A stretch of 5,541 nt of DNA, taken from an uncultured Hyphomicrobiales bacterium. GTDB lineage: Bacteria > Pseudomonadota > Alphaproteobacteria > Rhizobiales > Beijerinckiaceae. The notes under the pieces are model-generated. The model worked only from the letters and a program-made list of their open reading frames with translations. It was not told the DNA's origin and ran no database searches. The stretch covers positions 1 through 5,541 of the forward strand of contig CAIWVR010000498.1 in the NCBI GenBank assembly GCA_903916165.1, read 5' to 3'. Both the position numbers and the translations under genes were made by a program. This document shows, piece by piece, positions 1 to 5,257 of this stretch (position 1 is the stretch's first letter; the number at the start of each line of letters is the position of its first letter).

Positions 1-1
1 C

Positions 2-565
2 ATGACCGGCTTTGGCCGCACCGGCACGTTCACCGCCTGCGAACAGGCGGGCGTGTCTCCCGACATCATGTGCCTTGCGAAGGGAATTACCGGCGGCTCG
101 ATGCCGCTTGCCGTGACGCTGAGCACCAGGGCGATCTTTGACGCGCATTATTCGACGGATCGCACGAAGACCTTCTTTCATTCCAGTTCCTACACCGCCA
201 ATCCGATCGCCTGTGCGGCAGGCGTGGCCAATCTCGACGTGTGGGACAACGAACCTGTGCCAGAGCGCATCGCCACTCTGTCGCAATGGCAGGCGGAGTT
301 CATCGCGGGCTTTGCCCAAGACGGACGCTTCGCCCATGCGCGTACCTGCGGCACCATTGCCGCACTCGATCTTGTCGTTGCGGACCAGGGCTATCTCGCG
401 AGCGTCGGGCCAAGGCTGTATGATTTCTTCCTGTCGCGCGGGCTTCTCCTGCGCCCGCTTGGAAACACGATCTACCTCATGCCGCCCTATTGCATCACGC
501 ACGAGGAACTCGCCCTCGCCTATCATGCGATCCGCGACGCCGCCGACATGATCGGCACGCGCTGA
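2..565 (+). CDS. bioA: Adenosylmethionine-8-amino-7-oxononanoate aminotransferase (BioA), C-terminal part, 5' end outside window
   Basis: BioA is a cytosolic PLP enzyme that converts 7-keto-8-aminopelargonate (KAPA) to 7,8-diaminopelargonate (DAPA) in biotin synthesis, classically with S-adenosylmethionine as amino donor. The 187 visible residues cover the end of the large PLP domain and the C-terminal domain. They begin in the conserved TGFGRTG segment. The lysine that forms the Schiff base is in CLAKGITGG (fragment residue 27). HSSSYTANP (60-68) occupies the phosphate-cup segment, and LLRPLGNTIYLMPPY (149-163) carries the substrate-carboxylate arginine (R151, by alignment with the E. coli RPFGKLIYLMPPY segment). 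About 160 residues follow the lysine, close to the E. coli enzyme, so the C terminus is complete and roughly 245 N-terminal residues are missing. The stop overlaps the start of bioZ (TGATG), indicating translational coupling. Family assignment is secure; donor specificity cannot be read from the fragment. Confidence 0.93.
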   Translation: MTGFGRTGTFTACEQAGVSPDIMCLAKGITGGSMPLAVTLSTRAIFDAHYSTDRTKTFFHSSSYTANPIACAAGVANLDVWDNEPVPERIATLSQWQAEFIAGFAQDGRFAHARTCGTIAALDLVVADQGYLASVGPRLYDFFLSRGLLLRPLGNTIYLMPPYCITHEELALAYHAIRDAADMIGTR

Positions 566-1533
566 TGGGCACGCGCATCACGGGACGCGGCCATTATGCG
601 CCGCAACGGCTTGTGCGCAACGAGGAGATCGAGGCCCGGCTCGGGCTCGCGCCCGGCTGGATCGAATCGCGCGTCGGCATCCGCACCCGCCATTATGCGG
701 CGCCCGACGAGGCGCTGACCGACATCGCCCGTCCCGCCGCGCAGATGGCGCTTGAAGAGGCAGGACGCCCGGATATCGGCTTCCTCCTCCTCGCCACCAG
801 CACGCCCGACCATCTGCTGCCGCCCTCGGCACCCCTGCTCGCCCACCAGCTCGGCCTGACCTGCGGCGCGGCCGATCTGGCGGGTGCCTGCGCGGGTTTT
901 CTCGACGCGCTGGCGCTGGCCGATGGCTTCGTGCGGGCGCAAAAGCGCAGTGTGCTCGTGGTGGCGGCCAACATTCTGTCGCGCCGGATCAACCCCGCCG
1001 ACGCTTCGACCTCGGCCCTGTTCGGCGATGCCGCGGGTGCCGTCGTGCTGTCGCCGGCACCGGGTGCAGCAAGCGGCGTCCTTGCCGCCGATCTCGTCTC
1101 CGATGGCGCCGGTTACGACCTGATCAAGATCCCCGCCGGGGGCAGCCGGACAGCCTTTTCGCGCGACCTGCCGCTGGACGATTTCTCCATGCACATGCGC
1201 AACGGCCAGAGCGTGTTCAGCAAGGCCGTGGACATGATGGTGCGCAGTTCGGAGCGCGTGCTGGCGGCCGCCGGCGTCACCGCCGATGATGTCGCGCACT
1301 GGATTCCCCACCAGGCCAATCTGCGGATCACCGCCGCCGTGGAGCGCCGCCTCGGGCTCGATCCGGCGCGCGGTCTCTCGACATTGCGCGACTTCGGCAA
1401 TTCATCCGCCGCCACCATTCCCCTCACCCTGTCGCAGGCCGGGCGGGCGCGCGCCTTCAAGCCCGGCGATCTCTGCCTGATGAGCGCGGTCGGGGCCGGC
1501 CTGTCCGGAGGCGCTCTCCTGTTTGGCTGGTGA
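565..1533 (+). CDS. bioZ: BioZ-type beta-ketoacyl-ACP synthase III of biotin synthesis
   Basis: This is a 322-residue FabH-like thiolase-fold enzyme. The Cys-His-Asn catalytic triad is visible as C109 (LAGACAGF), H249 (WIPHQANLRI) and N279 (DFGNSSAATIP), close to FabH spacing. GDAAGAV lies at 154-160 and the glycine-rich AVGAGLSGGALLFGW closes the protein. In rhizobia, Agrobacterium and Brucella, BioZ proteins condense glutaryl-CoA (from lysine breakdown) with malonyl-ACP, supplying pimeloyl-ACP without BioC/BioH. I chose the ATG at 565 because it overlaps the bioA stop and begins the FabH-like sequence (MGTRITGRGHYAP); an upstream in-frame ATG at 490 would add 25 arginine-rich residues read across bioA. 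The operon position after bioA is the main reason to call BioZ rather than housekeeping FabH. R140-R141 lie where, as I recall, a glutaryl-binding arginine occurs in studied BioZ enzymes; this needs an alignment. Confidence 0.88.
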   Translation: MGTRITGRGHYAPQRLVRNEEIEARLGLAPGWIESRVGIRTRHYAAPDEALTDIARPAAQMALEEAGRPDIGFLLLATSTPDHLLPPSAPLLAHQLGLTCGAADLAGACAGFLDALALADGFVRAQKRSVLVVAANILSRRINPADASTSALFGDAAGAVVLSPAPGAASGVLAADLVSDGAGYDLIKIPAGGSRTAFSRDLPLDDFSMHMRNGQSVFSKAVDMMVRSSERVLAAAGVTADDVAHWIPHQANLRITAAVERRLGLDPARGLSTLRDFGNSSAATIPLTLSQAGRARAFKPGDLCLMSAVGAGLSGGALLFGW

Positions 1534-1647
1534 CAGCTTTGTGACGCGCGCGCTGAGCTCTGGAATTCTGCCAACCGATGGCGCAATGTGGAATGAGTTT
1601 CGCATATGGATCCGCAAGGTCCGGGGCGATCTCGGTCCCTAGAAAGC

Positions 1648-1653
1648 AAGGAA
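1648..1653 (+). promoter_or_regulatory. Ribosome binding site of the BMP-family gene
   Basis: AAGGAA ends 7 bases before the ATG at 1661 and is the only Shine-Dalgarno-like element near that start. The ATG at 1653 overlaps it but meets a stop after three codons. The 127-base gap after bioZ (1534-1660) shows no clear terminator or sigma70-type promoter that I could defend, although a new transcript probably starts in it. Confidence 0.6.
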
Positions 1654-1660
1654 TGATCTC

Positions 1661-2731
1661 ATGAAGGGCTTGTTGAAACATGCCGCCGTGGCGATGGCCA
1701 TGGCCGGATTTGCGACGGGGGCCTCTGCCGCCGAAAAGCTGAAAGTTGGCTTCGTCTATGTCGGCCCGGTCGGCGATTACGGCTATTCCTACGAGCACGA
1801 TCAGGGCCGCGCGGCCATGGTCAAGGCGCTCGGCGACAAGGTCGAGACCACGATCCTGGAAAGCGTCCCGGAGAATGACAGCGAGCGTTCGATCGAGCAG
1901 CTCGCCCGCACCGGCCACAAGCTGATCTTCACGACATCCTTCGGCTTCATGGAACCGACCCTCAAGGTCGCCAAGAAATATCCGAACGTGAAATTCGAGC
2001 ACGCCACCGGTTTCAAGCGTTCGACCAATGTGGCCACCTATTCGGCGCGATTCTATGAAGGCCGCTATGTCATCGGCCAGATCGCCGGCAAGATGACCAA
2101 GACCAACACCATCGGCTATGTCGCCGCCTTCCCGATTCCGGAAGTCGTGTCGGGCATCAACGCCTTCTATCTCGGCGCGAAGTCAGTCAATCCCGACGTC
2201 AAGGTGAAGATCATCTGGGCCAACACCTGGTTCGATCCGGGCAAGGAAGCCGACGCCGCCAAGGCGCTGCTCGCGCAGGGCGCTGACATTATCTCGCAGC
2301 ACACCGACTCGGCGGCTCCTTTGCAGGAAGCCGAAAAGGCCGGCAAGCTCGGCTTCGGCCAGGCCTCCGACCAGTCGCGCTTCGCACCCAAGGCGCAGAT
2401 GACGGCTATCGTGGACGACTGGTCGGGCTATTACATCGCCCGCACCAAGGCCGTGCTCGACGGCAAGTGGAAGTCAACCGATACGTGGGACGGCATGAAG
2501 CAGGGCATGGTCGTGATGGCCCCCTACAAGAACATGCCTGACGACGTGAAGGCTCTTGCCGAGAAGACCGAAGCCGGAATCAAGAGCGGTACGGTTCTTC
2601 CCTTCGCCTGCCCGGTCATCGACCAGAGCGGCAAGACGGTCGAATGCAAGGGCGGCAAGACGCTCGACGACGGCCAGATCCTCAGCATGAACTGGTACGT
2701 CAAGGGCATCGAAGGCTCCGTGCCGAAGTAA
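1661..2731 (+). CDS. BMP-family (PnrA-like) periplasmic substrate-binding protein of an ABC transporter
   Basis: This 356-residue protein belongs to the basic membrane protein family, periplasmic binding proteins with the type I (LacI-like) fold that mostly bind nucleosides or purines for ABC uptake. Residues 1-23 form a signal peptide: MKGLLKH, an Ala/Met-rich core and an ASA cleavage site before AEKLKVGFVYVG. No lipobox cysteine is present, so the mature protein should be soluble in the periplasm rather than a lipoprotein. Family features are GPVGDYGYSYEHDQGR (35-50), the IFTTSFGFMEP strand-loop (89-99), HATGF (114-118), the hinge-region IGYVAAFPIPEVVSGINAFYLGA (151-173) and a C-terminal segment ending in LSMNWYVKGIEG. 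The only two cysteines, C317 and C329, could form a periplasmic disulfide. It has its own ribosome site and is closed by a strong terminator, so it is probably monocistronic. No permease or ATPase gene is nearby; a Tsx-like channel gene follows. The ligand is inferred as a nucleoside or purine, not shown. Confidence 0.88.
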   Translation: MKGLLKHAAVAMAMAGFATGASAAEKLKVGFVYVGPVGDYGYSYEHDQGRAAMVKALGDKVETTILESVPENDSERSIEQLARTGHKLIFTTSFGFMEPTLKVAKKYPNVKFEHATGFKRSTNVATYSARFYEGRYVIGQIAGKMTKTNTIGYVAAFPIPEVVSGINAFYLGAKSVNPDVKVKIIWANTWFDPGKEADAAKALLAQGADIISQHTDSAAPLQEAEKAGKLGFGQASDQSRFAPKAQMTAIVDDWSGYYIARTKAVLDGKWKSTDTWDGMKQGMVVMAPYKNMPDDVKALAEKTEAGIKSGTVLPFACPVIDQSGKTVECKGGKTLDDGQILSMNWYVKGIEGSVPK

Positions 2732-2760
2732 TCATCTCGGCTTGATCCCGATGAATGCTG

Positions 2761-2789
2761 AAGGCCCCCTTCCCGGAGGGGGCCTTTTT
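2761..2789 (+). terminator. Rho-independent terminator after the BMP-family gene
   Basis: A perfect 10-bp inverted repeat (AAGGCCCCCT at 2761-2770, AGGGGGCCTT at 2777-2786) surrounds a 6-base loop and runs into a five-T tract (2785-2789). It starts 29 bases after the BMP stop codon. It separates that gene from the Tsx-like gene, so the two are probably not co-transcribed beyond read-through. Confidence 0.93.
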
Positions 2790-2856
2790 CAGTGTCGTGG
2801 AAGTGACATAAAAACAACACGCCTCACTCAACTTGCGCGAGTCGCCTGCTTTTCAT

Positions 2857-2885
2857 GCAGATTGCCAAGCTTATGGACAGTCTGC
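2857..2885 (+). other. Predicted hairpin in the leader of the Tsx-like gene
   Basis: GCAGATTGCCA (2857-2867) can pair with TGG (2874-2876) and CAGTCTGC (2878-2885). This gives 11 base pairs including one G-U wobble and a bulged A2877, around the loop AGCTTA. No T tract follows, so it is not an intrinsic terminator. Whether it is transcribed depends on an unmapped start site. Function unknown. Confidence 0.35.
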
Positions 2886-2902
2886 CGATTTCTGATCTTC
2901 CG

Positions 2903-2927
2903 CTTTTAGACAGAACATGGCTAAAAG
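2903..2927 (+). promoter_or_regulatory. Perfect inverted repeat CTTTTAG-N11-CTAAAAG upstream of the Tsx-like gene
   Basis: Two 7-base arms, CTTTTAG (2903-2909) and CTAAAAG (2921-2927), are exact reverse complements with centres 18 bases apart. They lie in a less GC-rich leader 57 bases before the chosen start. The spacing would suit a dimeric regulator binding two half-sites, or a small mRNA hairpin. I do not recognise it as the site of a known regulator. Confidence 0.35.
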
Positions 2928-2973
2928 GATCAATAGCTTGGCTGTTCAAGACATTTTTCGATCCCGTTTACCC

Positions 2974-2977
2974 GAGG
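2974..2977 (+). promoter_or_regulatory. Ribosome binding site that fixes the start of the Tsx-like gene
   Basis: GAGG lies 6 bases before the ATG at 2984. The longer in-frame reading from an ATG at 2855 would put 43 residues without signal character in front of a normal signal peptide, so 2984 is the better start. Confidence 0.7.
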
Positions 2978-2983
2978 CTTTCC

Positions 2984-3895
2984 ATGACATTCAAGACCTT
3001 CCTCGGCGCCGCTGCTGCGCTCGCCATCGTCTCGCAGGCCTCGGCCGCTGATCTTGGCTCCAAGAAGCCCGCACCTGCCCCCACGCCGCTTCCCTATTTC
3101 CTGTTTTCGGACACGCAGGTGTCCTACTCGTTCTACACGGCCGCCAAGGAGCCGGGTCCGACAACCAATGGCCCGATCCAGAAGCACGTCATTTCGATCA
3201 CGCATTTCGACGTGACCAAGTGGGGCACCAACTTCGTGAACGTCGACTTCCTGAGGTCAAACCATTTCGACCCGGCCAACAACAGCGGCAACGGCGCTCT
3301 GGAAGTCTATGGCCTGTATCGTGGCACGTTGTCGGGCAACTACCTTGCTGGTGCCAAGACATTCTCGGCTGGCCCACTCAAGGACGTCTCGCTTGAAGCT
3401 GGTTTTGACGCCAACACGAAGAACACATTCTTCGCACCTCAGAAGCGCCTTCTCGTTGCCGGCTTGCAGTTCGCCTTCGACGTTCCGGGCTTCCTGAATG
3501 TTGCAGTGCTCGCGGGCAAAGAATACAACCATTGCGGCGCATGCTCGACCGCGGGTCAAAATCTTGACCCTGAGTTCAAGACGAACGCGCACATCGAAAT
3601 CGCCTATATGCAACCACTCGCCTTCACCGGCCTGCCACTCTCATTCGGCGGCTACACGAACATCGTCACGCCAAAAGGCAAGGACGGCGCCAATGTCCAG
3701 ACGAAGACGGAAATCCTGTCGGATAACCGCCTGACGCTCGACTTCGGCAAGGTCGCCTTCGGCAAGGCCAAGACCATCGACACCTTCGTCGGCTATCGCT
3801 ACTGGCTGAACAAGTTCGGCAACCCGTCGCATGGCGGCAACACCGGCGGTACGATCGAAAATCAGATCTACGTGGGCGCTGCCTTCCACATCTGA
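2984..3895 (+). CDS. Tsx-like outer-membrane channel protein (putative nucleoside-specific porin)
   Basis: The 303-residue product has a clear Sec signal peptide (MTFKTFLGAAAALAIVSQASA, cut after A21), a Lys/Pro-rich spacer (KKPAPAPTPLP, 27-37), and alternating aromatic/hydrophobic strands ending in QIYVGAAFHI, typical of an outer-membrane beta-barrel. Strand-like stretches such as QVSYSFYTA, TNFVNVDFLRSN, ALEVYGLYRGTL, LLVAGLQFAFDV, HIEIAYMQPL, LSFGGYTNIV and TIDTFVGYRYWLN resemble the Tsx/OmpK channel family, which passes nucleosides through the outer membrane. The length is near E. coli Tsx (about 294 residues). A single HCGAC motif (C184, C187) holds the only cysteines and falls in a likely loop. 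Strong terminators on both sides suggest a monocistronic unit. The upstream neighbour is a BMP-family protein, often nucleoside-binding, which supports the assignment. Barrel identity is more secure than substrate; another small porin family remains possible. Confidence 0.7.
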   Translation: MTFKTFLGAAAALAIVSQASAADLGSKKPAPAPTPLPYFLFSDTQVSYSFYTAAKEPGPTTNGPIQKHVISITHFDVTKWGTNFVNVDFLRSNHFDPANNSGNGALEVYGLYRGTLSGNYLAGAKTFSAGPLKDVSLEAGFDANTKNTFFAPQKRLLVAGLQFAFDVPGFLNVAVLAGKEYNHCGACSTAGQNLDPEFKTNAHIEIAYMQPLAFTGLPLSFGGYTNIVTPKGKDGANVQTKTEILSDNRLTLDFGKVAFGKAKTIDTFVGYRYWLNKFGNPSHGGNTGGTIENQIYVGAAFHI

Positions 3896-3922
3896 TTTTC
3901 GCCTCTCGGCTCATCTCTTCCG

Positions 3923-3951
3923 AAGGGCGGCACCCTGGTGCCGCCCTTTTT
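3923..3951 (+). terminator. Rho-independent terminator after the Tsx-like gene
   Basis: AAGGGCGGCAC (3923-3933) and GTGCCGCCCTT (3938-3948) form a perfect 11-bp stem with the loop CCTG, followed by five T bases (3947-3951). It begins 28 bases after the Tsx-like stop. It overlaps the first codons of the longest possible reading of the next gene (ATG at 3938), which argues against that early start. Confidence 0.94.
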
Positions 3952-4034
3952 CTTTGGACAGACCAAAGTCGAAGGTGATTGCCAGCCCGCTTGCGGATTT
4001 GTACGCTCTCGCGACAAGATAAAATCCGTGAATG

Positions 4035-4039
4035 GGAGA
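4035..4039 (+). promoter_or_regulatory. Ribosome binding site that fixes the start of the dioxygenase gene
   Basis: GGAGA (in GGGAGAA) lies 6 bases before the ATG at 4046. An in-frame GTG at 4028 and an ATG at 3938 lack such an element. A TAAAAT hexamer at 4020-4025 resembles a -10 box, but I see no matching -35 at proper spacing, so no promoter is called. Confidence 0.7.
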
Positions 4040-4045
4040 ATTCAG

Positions 4046-4867
4046 ATGACGATTTCCGTAAAGCCCCTGGATGCGCCGCTCGGGGCGGAAATCTCCGGCC
4101 TCGACGCTCGCCACATCACGCCGGAAGACCGCCAGGTCCTCATCGAGGCCTTCAACGCCTATCATGTGCTCGTCGTGCACGGCCCGACCATCACCGACGA
4201 TGAACTGGTGGAATTCGGCAAGAGCTTCGGCCATATCGAAAAGGCCCGCAAGAAGTCGCCGCTGTCGGACCGCGACGACATCATGGTCATTTCCAACATC
4301 CGCCAGAATGGCGAACTCGTCGGCTCGCTGCCCGACGGCGAAATGTCCTTCCATTTCGACCGCATCCACCAGGTCCAGCCCTGCAAGGGCGCGGCGCTGC
4401 ATGGATTGGAAATACCCCAGGAGGGCGGCGACACCTGCTTTGCCAATATGGTGCGCGCCTATGAGACACTGCCCGAGGCCACCAAGCAGCGGATCGAGGG
4501 CCTGACGGCGCTGAACACTTTCACCTATGGCGCGACCAAGGTCGACAGCAAGGACGAGATGGGCCCGCATGCCATCCACCCGATCGTGCGCCGCATTCCC
4601 GAGACCGGCAAGAAGGCGCTCTACGTCTGCCGCCTGATGACCGACAGCATCGTCGGCCTGCCGCGCGCGGAGAGCGACGCGCTCATCACCGAGCTCTGCG
4701 ACCACATCGAGAACACCGGCCTGATCTACCAGCACAAGTGGAAGGTCGGCGACATTATCGTCTGGGACAATCGCTGCACCAGCCATGCGCGGACCGACTT
4801 CTCCGACCAGGAGCGCCGCCTCATGAAGCGCGTGACGATCGGCGACACCGTGCCGCCGCTGCAGTAG
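4046..4867 (+). CDS. TauD/TfdA-family Fe(II)/2-oxoglutarate-dependent dioxygenase, substrate unknown
   Basis: This family couples 2-oxoglutarate decarboxylation to hydroxylation of a small substrate such as taurine, alkylsulfonates or phenoxyacetates in the cytosol. The 273-residue length is normal. The N terminus ISVKPLDAPLGAEISGLDA is the usual family opening. The iron facial triad is H103 and D105 (in SFHFDRIHQ) and H247 (in WDNRCTSHA). R262, 15 residues after H247 as in E. coli TauD (H255 to R270), should bind 2-oxoglutarate. Other family marks are GGDTCFANM (128-135), HPIVRRIPETGKKALYV (178-194) and GDIIVWDNR (235-243). The HxD segment reads FHFD where E. coli TauD has WHTD, so the substrate pocket differs and taurine should not be assumed. 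The gene stands alone after a terminator; a repeat cluster follows. It could be an aliphatic sulfonate, aryloxy-acid or other organic-acid oxygenase. Confidence 0.9.
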   Translation: MTISVKPLDAPLGAEISGLDARHITPEDRQVLIEAFNAYHVLVVHGPTITDDELVEFGKSFGHIEKARKKSPLSDRDDIMVISNIRQNGELVGSLPDGEMSFHFDRIHQVQPCKGAALHGLEIPQEGGDTCFANMVRAYETLPEATKQRIEGLTALNTFTYGATKVDSKDEMGPHAIHPIVRRIPETGKKALYVCRLMTDSIVGLPRAESDALITELCDHIENTGLIYQHKWKVGDIIVWDNRCTSHARTDFSDQERRLMKRVTIGDTVPPLQ

Positions 4868-4873
4868 GATTTT

Positions 4874-4893
4874 CGTCATTGCGAGCGATGACG
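4874..4893. repeat. Relic or collapsed copy of the intergenic palindromic repeat
   Basis: CGTCATTGCGAG at the left matches the first 12 bases of the full copies. It runs almost directly into GCGATGACG, one base different from the GCAATGACG right end. The result is a 20-bp mini-palindrome made of the two outer ends of the element with the middle missing. It begins 6 bases after the dioxygenase stop codon. Confidence 0.6.
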
Positions 4894-4906
4894 TGACACG
4901 TCTCCT

Positions 4907-4992
4907 CGTCATTGCGAGGAGCGCAGCGACGCGGCAATCCATCTATGCCTCACGTAGGGCCTCTGGATTGCTTCGCTTCGCTCGCAATGACG
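4907..4992. repeat. Intergenic palindromic repeat, copy 1 (86 bp)
   Basis: The outer 12 bases are perfect inverted repeats (CGTCATTGCGAG at 4907-4918, CTCGCAATGACG at 4981-4992). An inner pair, CAATCCA (4935-4941) and TGGATTG (4964-4970), is also exact, with imperfect GCGCAGCGACG versus CTTCGCTTCG between, and a 22-base centre. The ends belong to a repeat type widespread between genes of Bradyrhizobium-like alphaproteobacteria. It carries no coding sequence and could fold in RNA or DNA as a long hairpin. Confidence 0.88.
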
Positions 4993-5023
4993 AAGCTAGG
5001 GGGGCGCGTCAGAGCTCTCTCCC

Positions 5024-5109
5024 CGTCATTGCGAGGAGCGCAGCGACGTGGCAATCCATCTGAGCCTCACGCAGGGCCTCTGGGTTGCTTCGCTTCGCTG
5101 GCAATGACG
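5024..5109. repeat. Intergenic palindromic repeat, copy 2 (86 bp)
   Basis: It has the same length and orientation as the preceding copy and differs at 6 of 86 positions by my count. Two differences weaken the pairing: CTGGCAATGACG replaces CTCGCAATGACG at the right end (a G-G mismatch), and TGGGTTG replaces TGGATTG (a G-U wobble in RNA). Similarity continues beyond the right end into AGCTGGGGGGGCGC. Confidence 0.88.
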
Positions 5110-5243
5110 GAGCTGGGGGGGCGCCGAAATTTGCCCCGTTCACGCTCTCGACTTTGTTGCTTCCCCGACCCATCTCCCCGGACTAGAGTTCTGACACTCA
5201 GGCCAACAGCTCGTCCAGCGACGTGAGCGTGGATCTGATCGAC

Positions 5244-5251
5244 GGGGGAGG
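5244..5251 (+). promoter_or_regulatory. Strong ribosome binding site of the iron-sulfur subunit gene
   Basis: GGGGGAGG ends 6 bases before the ATG at 5258. It contains the full GGAGG core and is the best Shine-Dalgarno element in the window, which fixes this start. Confidence 0.8.
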
Positions 5252-5257
5252 TCTTCA

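Larger units (their letters stand above)
4901..5124. repeat. Tandem duplication, period 117 bp, containing the two palindromic copies
   Basis: The similarity is not confined to the 86-bp palindromes. CTCCTCGTC matches CTCCCCGTC on the left, and GACGAAGCTAGGGGGGCGC matches GACGGAGCTGGGGGGGCGC on the right. Shared flanks point to duplication of a longer segment rather than two independent insertions. Confidence 0.65.
4868..5257. other. 390-base intergenic region filled mainly by palindromic repeats
   Basis: No gene is supported here on either strand; open readings through it are repeat sequence. From left to right it holds a 20-bp repeat relic, two 86-bp palindromic copies in tandem, G-rich tails after each copy (AGCTAGGGGGG and AGCTGGGGGGG), then about 133 bases of non-repeat sequence before the iron-sulfur subunit gene. 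That last stretch should contain its promoter, but no consensus boxes at correct spacing are visible. No T-rich intrinsic terminator follows the dioxygenase gene; its transcript may end within the repeats or by another mechanism. Confidence 0.75.

Noticed and set aside
523..1311. Minus-strand open reading of 262 codons opposite bioZ
   Set aside because: It lies antisense to the well-supported bioZ, is rich in Arg/Gly/His of the type produced by reading GC-rich genes backward, and has no credible ribosome site or motif.
2855..2983. N-terminal extension of the Tsx-like gene from the ATG at 2855
   Set aside because: The 43 extra residues have no signal-peptide character and would bury a normal signal peptide that begins at 2984 behind its own ribosome site.
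4020..4025. Promoter -10 box TAAAAT upstream of the dioxygenase
   Set aside because: The best upstream candidates for a -35 (TTGTAC at 3999, TTGCGG at 3991) have spacers of 15 and 23 bases, outside the usual range, so the hexamer alone is not enough.
3938..4045. N-terminal extension of the dioxygenase from the ATG at 3938
   Set aside because: Its first codons lie inside the terminator hairpin and T tract of the preceding gene, and the family's usual N terminus begins at 4046 after a good GGAGA.
3911..4942. Long minus-strand open reading of 343 codons opposite the dioxygenase gene
   Set aside because: It runs through the terminator at 3923-3951 and antisense to a gene with intact catalytic motifs, and ends in repeat sequence. 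It shows no recognisable domain and is explained by GC-rich codon bias.
4874..5109. CRISPR array
   Set aside because: The repeats are 86-bp imperfect palindromes, only two plus a relic, with no short identical direct repeats, no regular unique spacers and no cas gene.
4901..5124. Insertion sequence or composite transposon
   Set aside because: No transposase coding sequence lies between or beside the palindromes and no target duplication is evident. They are short non-coding intergenic repeats.
5118..5137. Terminator formed by GGGGC and GCCCC after the repeats
   Set aside because: The stem is only 5 bp, partly built on a G run, and no T tract follows.
4912..5226. 104-codon plus-strand reading through the repeat cluster
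   Set aside because: Its translation contains the same peptide block twice, a direct result of the tandem DNA repeats, so it is not a protein gene.
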